Of a stretch of 32,020 bases of DNA, positions 25,038 through 31,796 are shown in pieces. The position numbers and the translations under genes were made by a program. Source of the DNA: an uncultured Spirochaetaceae bacterium (lineage in GTDB: Bacteria; Spirochaetota; Spirochaetia; Treponematales; Treponemataceae); NCBI GenBank assembly GCA_902766125.1, contig CACXCG010000006.1, positions 1 through 32,020 on the forward strand. The letters are read 5' to 3'. Under the pieces are notes generated by a model. That model worked only from the letters and a program-made list of their open reading frames with translations. It did no database searches and was not told the DNA's origin. Position 1 is the stretch's first letter. The number at the start of each line of letters is the position of its first letter.

Positions 25038-25457
25038 ATGGCAAACTTAAAAGACGGCTTTAGCGCTGCAACAAAAGAATTGGGTGCATTCAAAAAATTT
25101 ATTTCACGCGGAAACGTGATTGATATGGCAGTCGGTGTAATAATTGGCGGTGCGTTTGGAAAAATCGTAACAAGTCTTGTAAACGACATCATTATGCCGC
25201 TCATCGGTCTTGCCCTGGGGAAAATTGACTTTGCAGGTCTTATGTTCAAAATCGGTGAAACAGAAATCAAATACGGTGCTTTCATTCAGACTGTGGTAGA
25301 CTTCCTGATTGTTGCTTTCTGTATTTTTGTTGTGATCCGGATTTTTGAAAAATTCAAAAAGAAGGAAGAAGCAAAACCAGAGGAAACTCCTGCAATCGTA
25401 AAATCAGACGAAGCAATTCTCCTTGAAGAAATCCGTGACCTTTTGAAGAACAAGTAA
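25038..25457 (+). CDS. mscL: Large-conductance mechanosensitive channel
   Basis: MscL is the high-threshold emergency valve that opens under extreme membrane tension. The 139-residue length is normal. [20 protein letters not shown] is the N-terminal helix and start of the pore-lining TM1, [20 protein letters not shown] completes it, and TM2 is at about 80-103 ([19 protein letters not shown]). The C-terminal helix is basic then acidic, as usual. AAGAGGTG (25023-25030) precedes ATG 25038. Its TAA stop shares a base with the next ATG (TAATG). Confidence 0.97.
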   Translation: MANLKDGFSAATKELGAFKKFISRGNVIDMAVGVIIGGAFGKIVTSLVNDIIMPLIGLALGKIDFAGLMFKIGETEIKYGAFIQTVVDFLIVAFCIFVVIRIFEKFKKKEEAKPEETPAIVKSDEAILLEEIRDLLKNK

Positions 25458-26215
25458 TGAGTATTGAATTTGATGATAAGTCAGAAGCATTAATCAGCCC
25501 AGAGGATTTTTATGGTCCTCACGAAAAAATTGCTGATATTTGCATTCTGACATTTTCATATTCAGTTCTTGAAAAAGTTCTGGAGCAGTTCAGTCATAAG
25601 AAAGTTGCAGATCCTGGTACTGCAAACGGAAGGATTCCGGTTTATCTGCTGGAAGAATACGGAGTGCTTTTTTATATGTCTCCAATCGGTTCAGCAGTTG
25701 CCGGAACAATTCTTGATGAAGTCAGATGTCTTACCGGAGCAACAAAATTTATTAGTTTTGGTTCCTGCGGAATTCTTGATGAAGAAAAATGTAACGGTAA
25801 GATTATCGTACCATCAGAAGCATACAGAGACGAAGGCTTTTCTTTTCACTTTGAAAAAACGGATGATTATATAACGGTTTCTAAATCTGCAGAGTTATCT
25901 GAAATCCTAAGTGCTTTGCAGGTGAATTATGTAGTTGGAAAAACCTGGACAACAGATGCCATCTACAGAGAAACGGTAAACAAAAAAAATGCGCGTAAGT
26001 CAGAAGGCTGTGTCTGTGTTGAAATGGAATGTGCCGGTCTTCAGGCAATCTGTAACTTCAGGCATTTGGATTTATATCCATTCTTTTTTGGCGGCGATTT
26101 ATTAAATGATTCAAGCTGGTCCCGCGGCACACTGGGAAGCGATGTTGAAAAATCCAATCAGATAGACTGTTTTGAACTGGCTCTAAAAGTTGCACAACGA
26201 ATAAATTTTAGCTGA
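25457..26215 (+). CDS. Nucleoside phosphorylase (PNP/UDP family)
   Basis: This 252-residue enzyme has the fold of purine nucleoside and uridine phosphorylases, which split nucleosides with phosphate. Evidence includes the phosphate and ribose-site strand MSPIGSAVAGTILDE, the core ISFGSCGIL (residues 99-107), VEMECAGLQAI (188-198; the Met-Glu pair contacts ribose) and Asp214 in FGGDLLNDSS, the base-site acid. Base preference cannot be read reliably, though it looks closest to uridine-phosphorylase-like members. It is translated by termination-reinitiation from mscL (TAATG), with no separate Shine-Dalgarno sequence. Confidence 0.88.
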   Translation: MSIEFDDKSEALISPEDFYGPHEKIADICILTFSYSVLEKVLEQFSHKKVADPGTANGRIPVYLLEEYGVLFYMSPIGSAVAGTILDEVRCLTGATKFISFGSCGILDEEKCNGKIIVPSEAYRDEGFSFHFEKTDDYITVSKSAELSEILSALQVNYVVGKTWTTDAIYRETVNKKNARKSEGCVCVEMECAGLQAICNFRHLDLYPFFFGGDLLNDSSWSRGTLGSDVEKSNQIDCFELALKVAQRINFS

Positions 26216-26280
26216 ATTTATCATCACATGATACACTCATATTGTAGACTTTCCTTAGAATCAATTTAAGGAGGCCGCGT

Positions 26281-27012
26281 ATGGTTAAGTTTGATAATAA
26301 GACTAAGGACTTGGAACTTAAGTATTCTTTCCCGGAGTTTGATGAGCGTGTAGCAAAGTCTTTTGAGGCGGCATGCAGACAGCTTTTTGAGGCGATTAAA
26401 GAACCGATTCTGAAGGATTACAAAACGCTGTCCGCTACGGTGAAAGAAGTTGCCTCTTCAGAAGAGTTTTATGGCAAGTCTTATAATGCTGAGGAATTTC
26501 TGCTGGACAAAGATGATTCGAAAAAACTTTTCGACATGGAACTAGACTTAGCCCGTATGTTTTCTGATTTTATTTCTGATTACTATAAGTCTCAATGTTT
26601 TACTCGTGGTGCCATGAGTAGTATTCAGAAGCTGGGTAGTGACGGTCGCGACAAAATTGAAAAGAAGATTGCAGCACGTGAAGGCTACACTCATTTCAAT
26701 CGTGCTTTTCATAAATCGTTTCTTGCTTTTGAAGACATTGTCCGCTTTGATGACCGCAGCATTCAGAAGGTTTTGCGCGAAATTTCAAATGATGATCTGG
26801 CAGTTGCACTCTGCAGGGACACCAGCGATGAAGTAAAAGAAGCCTTTTCCCGCAATATGTCTAAACGGTGCCGAGAAGATCTGGAAAACTATATATCACA
26901 TCTTGGACCTGTGCTAAAAAGCTACACGCTGGAATGCCGTCAGAAAATCTTTGCGGTAATGGAAGATCTGTATTCCTGCCATGAAATCAATTTGCGCGAG
27001 GATTATATTTAG
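26281..27012 (+). CDS. Unknown cytoplasmic helical protein
   Basis: I do not recognise this 243-residue protein. It has no signal peptide or membrane segment and is highly charged and helical (EFDERVAKSFEAACRQLFEA; KMSKRCREDLENYISHLGP-like tail). AAGGAGG (26268-26274) gives a strong ribosome-binding site for ATG 26281. It lies 65 bases after the phosphorylase gene without an evident terminator, so it may be in the same transcript. FxLDKDD and EDIVRFDDRSIQKVLREI do not match any family I can name. Confidence 0.75.
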   Translation: MVKFDNKTKDLELKYSFPEFDERVAKSFEAACRQLFEAIKEPILKDYKTLSATVKEVASSEEFYGKSYNAEEFLLDKDDSKKLFDMELDLARMFSDFISDYYKSQCFTRGAMSSIQKLGSDGRDKIEKKIAAREGYTHFNRAFHKSFLAFEDIVRFDDRSIQKVLREISNDDLAVALCRDTSDEVKEAFSRNMSKRCREDLENYISHLGPVLKSYTLECRQKIFAVMEDLYSCHEINLREDYI

Positions 27013-27017
27013 GAAAT

Positions 27018-27107
27018 ATGTCTGTTGTTACCTTTCTCAAAAAAGATGAATTGGCTTTTAAAATTTATAATGCAATTTGGAAGAACAGAAATCTTTTGAA
27101 CTGCTAG
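27018..27107 (+). CDS. Possible 29-residue small ORF
   Basis: An ORF of 29 codons starts at ATG 27018, with AGGA a few bases upstream and overlapping the previous stop region. It is lysine-rich with aromatics (FLKKDELAFKIYNAIWKN). It may be a small protein, the start of a decayed gene, or chance. It ends at 27107; 27108-27170 holds nothing I can identify. Confidence 0.3.
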   Translation: MSVVTFLKKDELAFKIYNAIWKNRNLLNC

Positions 27108-27170
27108 AGGTAGAATCTTCATTGAATGCCTGAGTCCAGACTTATGGTCTTCCTAAACCAGCAGAATACA

Positions 27171-27179
27171 TGCTATATT
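27171..27179 (+). promoter_or_regulatory. Extended -10 promoter of the 2H phosphoesterase gene, leaderless
   Basis: TGCTATATT is an extended -10 box. The A of ATG 27187 is the eighth base after it, so the transcript should start at or one base before the start codon. No -35 box is evident. Confidence 0.45.
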
Positions 27180-27186
27180 TGAAGTA

Positions 27187-27747
27187 ATGAAACAGAATAC
27201 TATTCCACAGCAGACACATTTTATTGGTGTCCTCTTGCCGGAGGATCTTACGCTTACGCTTGAAGAATGCCGTCGTTACATGAGGGAAGCGTATGGCTGC
27301 AAAAGCGGACACGGAACTCCCATTCACGTAACTCTGGTTCCGCCTTTCAGATTACCGGAAAAATATTCCACTGCAGATTTAGTAAGCGCAATTGAAAAAA
27401 ATGTGTTGCCAAAAGGATTGAGTTTTACGGCTCACATTGAAAACTTTGATGCATTCGGAGACAGAACTCTTTTTGCAAATGTATGTGCAAATGATTTGTG
27501 GACACATCTGAGGGATGAAACCGTAAAAGCAGTTTTGAATGCCTGCCCTGGTTGTACTAAAAAAGATCAGCGCCCGTTCCAGCCACATGCGAGTGTTGCA
27601 AATAGAGATATTCCTGCGGGTGTTATGACTAGTGCACTTCAGGAAATGAATGAAATGCAGGTGGCCGAAGATTTTCCGGTGGACAATATCACTATTTTTG
27701 AACGCAACGGAAGCCGGTGGAATGCAACGGTATCGTTACCACTGTAA
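27187..27747 (+). CDS. 2H phosphoesterase (2'-5' RNA ligase / LigT-like)
   Basis: This 186-residue protein has the two HxT/S motifs that define the 2H superfamily: His47-Val-Thr49 in PIHVTLVPPF and His134-Ala-Ser136 in FQPHASVAN. The length fits the LigT/CPDase group, which opens cyclic phosphates or ligates 2'-5' ends in RNA; the real substrate is unknown. It has no Shine-Dalgarno sequence at ATG 27187, and its likely promoter ends just before the start codon. The YjbR-like gene follows 19 bases later. Confidence 0.88.
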   Translation: MKQNTIPQQTHFIGVLLPEDLTLTLEECRRYMREAYGCKSGHGTPIHVTLVPPFRLPEKYSTADLVSAIEKNVLPKGLSFTAHIENFDAFGDRTLFANVCANDLWTHLRDETVKAVLNACPGCTKKDQRPFQPHASVANRDIPAGVMTSALQEMNEMQVAEDFPVDNITIFERNGSRWNATVSLPL

Positions 27748-27766
27748 GAAAGGACATGTTTGCATT

Positions 27767-28429
27767 ATGGACTTCAGTTATATTTTAAACAGTTCACGTC
27801 CTCTGAAAGAAAAACTGAAATCGTTTGGTTTTATTGAAGCAGATGGGTTTCTCTGTCTTAAGAAAAAAATTGCAAGCGGAGAATTCTATACAAAAATCAC
27901 TCTTTCTGAAAAATCTGTTAGTGCTGAAGTTTTTGAAACTCTGACAGATGAAAAATATGTGCTGTTTGATGTTAAATCTGCAAGCGGTGCGTTTGTGGGA
28001 CAAATCAGAACTGAGGTTCAGCAATTAATTGATGAAATCCGCAAAAACTGTTTTGATTCTCAGAACATCAGACAGCAGTATGTAGATTTTCTTCATTCAG
28101 AGTTTTCTGCACCCGGAGATACCCCCTGGTCTGACGAAGGAGATTTTACAAGTTCAGTGTACCGCTGCCCAAACGGAAAATGGTTTGCACTTGTAATGAA
28201 AATTAAATTCAAAAATCTTGGATTCGAAAGTGATGAGCCAGTCTGGGCGGTGAATCTGAAAGCTGATGCAAAAGCGATTTCTGAACTTACAGATAAGAAA
28301 TCAATCTTTCCTGCGTATCACATGAACAAAAAATACTGGATAACCGTTTTACTGACTTCGGTAACAGATTACACGCAGCTCTGTGAGCTTACAAGAAAAA
28401 GTTATGAGCTGGTTTTTGAAAAAAAATAA
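27767..28429 (+). CDS. MmcQ/YjbR-family protein with an N-terminal extension
   Basis: This is a 220-residue cytoplasmic protein. Its C-terminal half resembles the MmcQ/YjbR (DUF419) fold, a small DNA-binding-like domain of unknown role: DTPWSDEGDFTSSVYRCPNG, KWFALVMKI, WAVNLKAD, SIFPAYHMNKKYWITVLL. The first 100 residues form an extra domain that seems to be strand-rich (KITLSEKSVSAEVFETLTDE). ATG 27767 is used with AAAGGA 12 bases upstream, a slightly long spacing. The flavoprotein gene follows 14 bases after its stop. Confidence 0.82.
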   Translation: MDFSYILNSSRPLKEKLKSFGFIEADGFLCLKKKIASGEFYTKITLSEKSVSAEVFETLTDEKYVLFDVKSASGAFVGQIRTEVQQLIDEIRKNCFDSQNIRQQYVDFLHSEFSAPGDTPWSDEGDFTSSVYRCPNGKWFALVMKIKFKNLGFESDEPVWAVNLKADAKAISELTDKKSIFPAYHMNKKYWITVLLTSVTDYTQLCELTRKSYELVFEKK

Positions 28430-28443
28430 AAAGGAGAAAAAAC

Positions 28444-28950
28444 ATGAGACGAAAAGACAGAGAAGTAAAATCCTTTGATGAAATAATCGATATTTTATCA
28501 CGCTGCAAGGTGCTGCATCTGGCATTAATCAGTGAAGGAAAGCCGTATTCTGTTCCGCTTAATTTCGGCTATGTTTTGGAAGAAGATGCGGGTGCAAAAA
28601 AACTTACGGTGTACTTTCACTGCGCGCCTGAGGGAAAAAAACTTACGGCCATAAAAGAAAATCCGGAAGTCTGTTTTTCTGCAGAGTCTCTTGCAGAAGC
28701 AGATGGTGACAAAGAAAAAGCCTGTACATGGACCTGTTATTATGAAAGCGTCATCGGCTTTGGAAAAGCAGAAATTCTTACAGATTCAGATGAACGAACA
28801 AAAGGTCTGGACGCAATTATGTTTCATCATGGATTTAACCTTCCTGCAGGAGTTAAAAGAATTGCTTACAATGCAATGGAACTTGCGCGCACTGAAGTAG
28901 TTAAAATTGATGTTGCTGAAATCACGGGAAAGCATCATTTGAAAAAATAG
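28444..28950 (+). CDS. Pyridoxamine 5'-phosphate oxidase-family flavoprotein (NimA-like)
   Basis: This 168-residue protein has the split-barrel FMN-binding fold of the pyridoxamine-phosphate oxidase superfamily. It opens with MRRKDREVKSFDEIIDILSR and the strand LALISEGKPYSVPLNFGYVL, then FHCAPEGKKL and ENPEVCFSAE, which are typical of the NimA/nitroimidazole-resistance-like group; many members are general FMN or heme proteins. The conserved late motif with HHG is present (IMFHHGF). Resistance activity cannot be claimed. AAGGAG (28431-28436) gives a good ribosome-binding site. Confidence 0.88.
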   Translation: MRRKDREVKSFDEIIDILSRCKVLHLALISEGKPYSVPLNFGYVLEEDAGAKKLTVYFHCAPEGKKLTAIKENPEVCFSAESLAEADGDKEKACTWTCYYESVIGFGKAEILTDSDERTKGLDAIMFHHGFNLPAGVKRIAYNAMELARTEVVKIDVAEITGKHHLKK

Positions 28951-28970
28951 GGAAGTGAAGGAATAGATCT

Positions 28971-29099
28971 ATGAAAAACGTAGTTGTTTAAACCGGAGCT
29001 AGACTGACTGTAATGGAAGGCGGGGAGCACTGGTTTCATACAGAAGAACAGCTGGAGTTCCTTGATAAATGGATGTCAGAAGTCAGCAAATGGAGATAA
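28971..29099 (+). pseudogene. Gene relic: 5' stub joined to the 3' end of an alpha/beta hydrolase
   Basis: The frame from ATG 28971 reads MKNVVV, a stop at 28989-28991, then TGARLTVMEGGEHWFHTEEQ and on to a second stop at 29097-29099. GEHWFHTEEQLEFLDKW is the usual C-terminal end of an alpha/beta hydrolase, including the catalytic histidine region. The opening, MKNVVV then TGA, looks like the start of an NAD-binding protein (short-chain dehydrogenase or sirtuin type). An apparent ribosome-binding site still precedes the ATG. The best reading is a large deletion that fused two gene ends, with a stop codon between them. Confidence 0.6.
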
Positions 29100-29101
29100 A
29101 A

Positions 29102-29635
29102 ATGACAAAATATGCAGCATTTCTACGGGGAATAAACATCAGTGGAAAAAATAAAATCTCTATGCCGGAATTAAAACAGGCTTTTGAAGAGGCTGGCTTT
29201 ACTGAAGTTATAACCTACTTAAACAGTGGAAATGTTGTGTTTGAAGCTGAGTCTGCAAAAGAAGTTTTGCGTACTAAAGTTGAACAACTTATATTTCAAC
29301 GATTCTCTCTGAATATTCCCGTTTATGTTATAGAAATCACCTGTCTTCAAAAAATCTTAGCAGCAGCACCGGAGTGGTGGGGTACAGACGATAAAGCTCA
29401 ATATGATAATCTGATTTTTATCCTTTCAGATGATTCACCTCAGGATATCTGCAGCATGATTGGGGACCCCAGTCAGGAACTTGAAAAAATTCAGATTCAT
29501 GGCAATATAATTTTCTGGACATTTGATCGAAAACTCTATCAGAAATGCAACTGGTGGAAAAAAACAGCTGCCAGCGGTATTGCAGAGAAGCTCACCATCA
29601 GGACAGCCGGTACTGTTAAAAAACTCTGTAAATGA
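29102..29635 (+). CDS. DUF1697 family protein
   Basis: This 177-residue protein fits DUF1697: TKYAAFLRGINISGKNKISM at the start, then LKQAFEEAGFTEVITYLNSG with NVVF, are the standard family opening. The function of the family is unknown. The tail normally reads TxRNxxTV; here it is LTIRTAGTVKKLCK, a slightly divergent end. GGAGAT (29092-29097) at the end of the upstream relic provides its ribosome-binding site. Confidence 0.92.
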   Translation: MTKYAAFLRGINISGKNKISMPELKQAFEEAGFTEVITYLNSGNVVFEAESAKEVLRTKVEQLIFQRFSLNIPVYVIEITCLQKILAAAPEWWGTDDKAQYDNLIFILSDDSPQDICSMIGDPSQELEKIQIHGNIIFWTFDRKLYQKCNWWKKTAASGIAEKLTIRTAGTVKKLCK

Positions 29636-29720
29636 TATATTTAGAAGTGTAGTGGGATGTATTGCAGGTGTCTGGGGCGGTAAGAAACTTGCGGCACTGG
29701 TGCAGGGAGAACTAATATGA
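29636..29720 (+). pseudogene. Possible 3' gene stub between the DUF1697 and GNAT genes
   Basis: In another frame the spacer reads FRSVVGCIAGVWGGKKLAAL then VQGELI and a stop at 29718-29720, which overlaps the next ATG (ATGA). There is no intact start in frame. The smooth coding-like sequence and the four-base overlap suggest the 3' end of a gene that was once coupled to the GNAT gene. I cannot name the family. Confidence 0.35.
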
Positions 29721-30121
29721 AGATTGAATACAAAGATATCAAAGATTTTTCAGCAAAGGAACTTGAAGATTTATTTCTTTCGGTTGAATGGTCATCAGGA
29801 CATTTTCCGGACAGACTTGTAATCGCTATGAAGAATTTTAAAACAGTGTATTCCGCCTGGGATGGAGAAAAACTCGTGGGAATGATCTGTGCAATGGATG
29901 ACGGCATCATGAATGCATACGTTCATTATCTTCTTGTAAATCCTGAGTATCACGGAAAAACAATCGGGCGGACTCTTGTGGATATGGTAAAACAGCACTA
30001 CAAGGATTATTTACGAATACTTGTAATTGCTTACGATAAAGAAGCGCATTTCTACGAAAACTGTGGGTTTACAAAAAGTAAAGATACTTCACCAATGCAT
30101 ATCACTTCATTGTGGACATAG
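29717..30121 (+). CDS. GNAT-family N-acetyltransferase
   Basis: This 134-residue acetyltransferase has the GNAT core: VHYLLVNPEYHGKTIGRTLV, with the acetyl-CoA loop HGKTIG, and AHFYENCGFTKSK at the end. It is short but complete for the small GNAT type related to KAT/GCN5-like single-domain enzymes. Substrate unknown. GGGAG (29704-29708) precedes ATG 29717. The TfoX-like gene follows 17 bases after its stop. Confidence 0.9.
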   Translation: MKIEYKDIKDFSAKELEDLFLSVEWSSGHFPDRLVIAMKNFKTVYSAWDGEKLVGMICAMDDGIMNAYVHYLLVNPEYHGKTIGRTLVDMVKQHYKDYLRILVIAYDKEAHFYENCGFTKSKDTSPMHITSLWT

Positions 30122-30138
30122 ATAATTACGGAGAACAC

Positions 30139-30438
30139 ATGGCAACAACAAAAGAATATCATGATTATGTAATGGAATGCCTTAATAAAGCAGGCGAAGT
30201 CACTTCACGAAAGATGATGGGTGAATACTGTCTTTACTACAACGGAAAACTGTTCGGTGACATTTGCGATAACCGTGTGCTTGTAAAACAGACAGAAACT
30301 TCTAAAAAACTTCTTGCTGACTGCCCGCTTGAGTATCCCTACGAAGGAAGCAAAACCCTTATGTTCCTGGTGTCAGAATTTGAAAATGCTGAGTTTATGA
30401 AGGAATTACTGTCTGGGATGTATAAGGAACTGAAATAA
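30139..30438 (+). CDS. TfoX N-terminal domain protein
   Basis: This 99-residue protein corresponds to the TfoX N-terminal domain only: SRKMMGEYCLYYNGKLFGDI and NRVLVKQT are the core, and PYEGSKTLMFLV follows. Full TfoX/Sxy controls competence in gamma-proteobacteria, but free-standing N-domain proteins are common elsewhere and need not act in competence. ATG 30139 is chosen because GGAG (30130-30133) lies six bases upstream; the frame is open from 30112. It ends just before the next promoter. Confidence 0.88.
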   Translation: MATTKEYHDYVMECLNKAGEVTSRKMMGEYCLYYNGKLFGDICDNRVLVKQTETSKKLLADCPLEYPYEGSKTLMFLVSEFENAEFMKELLSGMYKELK

Positions 30439-30442
30439 TCTC

Positions 30443-30499
30443 TTGACAAGTTTACTTTGCAAGCCTATAATTTGACTTATACCAAGTTTACTTGGCAAG
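30443..30499 (+). promoter_or_regulatory. Consensus promoter with two 17-bp operator-like repeats
   Basis: TTGACA (30443-30448) and TATAAT (30466-30471) are both perfect and 17 bases apart. The 17-base sequence CAAGTTTACTTTGCAAG (30447-30463) fills the spacer, and a copy with one change, CAAGTTTACTTGGCAAG, recurs at 30483-30499, 36 bases downstream. With its flanking C the second copy contains the perfect palindrome CCAAGT-TT-ACTTGG. A dimeric repressor bound at these sites would block polymerase at -35/-10 and just past the start. The MarR-like protein encoded at the end of this operon is the natural candidate. Confidence 0.8.
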
Positions 30500-30507
30500 G
30501 AGTTTTT

Positions 30508-31239
30508 ATGACTTTGCAAAAAATTCGAAAGTTTACGCTTATCATTAGCATGCTGCTTTTTCCGATTACGATTTATTATTTTTCGCCATACCTGATTATC
30601 ATGGGCGCAATGCAGCATGTCATCAACGGAAGCTTTATTGTCTTTTCTCTGATGTTCATTCTGGGCATGTTCTTCGGCCGTCTCTGGTGCGGGTTCTTCT
30701 GTCCTACCGGCGGCATGTGCGAATGTTTTGCCCAGTTTTCTGATAAAGCTCCAAAGCAGGGGTGGCGCAATTACATCAAATACGGAATCTGGCTTGTGTG
30801 GATCAGCGGAGTGATTGTCTGCCACGTTTTGGGAAAAGGTGATTACACCATTCAGCCATTCTTTATGACCGAGCACGGCATTTCAATTTCTGATATTTAC
30901 GGCTATGTGATTTATTACGGAATTGTACTTCTGTTTTTGATTCCGGCACTGATTCACGGAAAGCGGGCAAACTGTCACTACATCTGCTGGATGGCCCCCT
31001 TTATGATTTTTGGCTACAAGGTGGGAAGAGTTCTTCATCTGCCTCAGTTGAAAATCAAATCAAAAAAAGAAAACTGCATCAGCTGTAAAAAATGCGAAAA
31101 GGTTTGTCCTATGAGTCTGAATGTTACTGAACTTTTACAGAAAGGTGAAATCAAATCTGCGGAATGTATTTTGTGCGGTGAGTGTGTAAAGACTTGTCCC
31201 AAAGAAGTGCTTACTTATAAAATGACTAATAAGAGGTAA
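30508..31239 (+). CDS. NapH/NosR-like membrane 4Fe-4S ferredoxin
   Basis: This 243-residue protein has four to five membrane segments (about 9-33, 42-56, 91-106, 133-150 and 158-172) and a C-terminal cytoplasmic ferredoxin part with two 4Fe-4S motifs: Cys190/193/196/200 and Cys220/223/226/230, each in C-x2-C-x2-C-x3-C form. FGRLWCGFFCPTGGMCECF near residue 57 is the signature of NapH/NosR/CcoG-type electron-transfer membrane proteins. It probably passes electrons between the quinone pool or a cytoplasmic donor and an unknown partner. AAGGAG (30497-30502) lies within the second operator repeat, so repressor binding would also mask that site's DNA. It leads the final operon. Confidence 0.9.
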   Translation: MTLQKIRKFTLIISMLLFPITIYYFSPYLIIMGAMQHVINGSFIVFSLMFILGMFFGRLWCGFFCPTGGMCECFAQFSDKAPKQGWRNYIKYGIWLVWISGVIVCHVLGKGDYTIQPFFMTEHGISISDIYGYVIYYGIVLLFLIPALIHGKRANCHYICWMAPFMIFGYKVGRVLHLPQLKIKSKKENCISCKKCEKVCPMSLNVTELLQKGEIKSAECILCGECVKTCPKEVLTYKMTNKR

Positions 31240-31242
31240 TCC

Positions 31243-31590
31243 ATGACAAAAGAAGAGATTCTTGAAAAAAGCCGAAGCGATAATGGCGGAAAAGATATTG
31301 AAGATCTGGATGTTCAGAAGACTGCTGCAACAGTTGCCTATTTTTCTTCTTTCGGATTATGCCTTTTAGTTTCTGTTTTAAACTGGATTTTCACAAAGCA
31401 GATAAAAACAGAGTGCTGGATTATTTTATTTGGAATGGCGTGTGTTGCATTTTTTGTAAAGTTTATCAAGCTAAAAAAACTTCACGAACTTTTTGTCGCA
31501 CTCGGTTACCTTTTGATTTTTGCAGCACTGCTTGTTCTGTTTATTCTGCAGCTGTGTGGAAAAATCGATGGGACAGGAGCTTCAGTATGA
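31243..31590 (+). CDS. DUF6442-like small membrane protein
   Basis: This 115-residue protein has an acidic/basic N-terminal stretch (MTKEEILEKSRSDNGGKDIE) and then three hydrophobic segments, at about 30-49, 57-73 and 85-106. It resembles the DUF6442 family, often found beside a short XRE regulator in Firmicutes, as it is here. Function unknown. It starts three bases after the ferredoxin stop; its own stop overlaps the XRE start by four bases (ATGA). Confidence 0.82.
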   Translation: MTKEEILEKSRSDNGGKDIEDLDVQKTAATVAYFSSFGLCLLVSVLNWIFTKQIKTECWIILFGMACVAFFVKFIKLKKLHELFVALGYLLIFAALLVLFILQLCGKIDGTGASV

Positions 31591-31796
31591 ACGAAAATCT
31601 GATTTTGCAAAACCGCTTAAAAGAAATCCGTGCAGAAAAAAAACTTTCTCAGTCAGATCTTGCGCAGATGGTCGGAGTTTCCAGAAATACAATCAGTTCC
31701 ATAGAAACGCTGCAATACTGTCCGACTGCAAAACTCGCTTTGATTTTGTGTGTTGCCCTCGATAAAAAGTTCGAAGATGTTTTTTATTTTGAATGA
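31587..31796 (+). CDS. XRE-family (Cro/CI-type) transcriptional regulator
   Basis: This 69-residue protein is a single helix-turn-helix domain: NRLKEIRAEKKLSQSDLAQM, then VGVSRNTISSIE as the recognition helix, ending with a short conserved tail (CVALDKKFEDVFYFE). Small regulators of this type often control the neighbouring membrane protein. AGGAG (31575-31579) precedes ATG 31587, which overlaps the upstream stop by four bases. Its own stop overlaps the MarR-like start by four bases. Confidence 0.93.
   Translation: MNENLILQNRLKEIRAEKKLSQSDLAQMVGVSRNTISSIETLQYCPTAKLALILCVALDKKFEDVFYFE

Noticed and set aside
27018..27107. Confident small protein gene
   Set aside because: Only 29 codons with a weak ribosome-binding site and no recognised similarity; listed at low confidence only.
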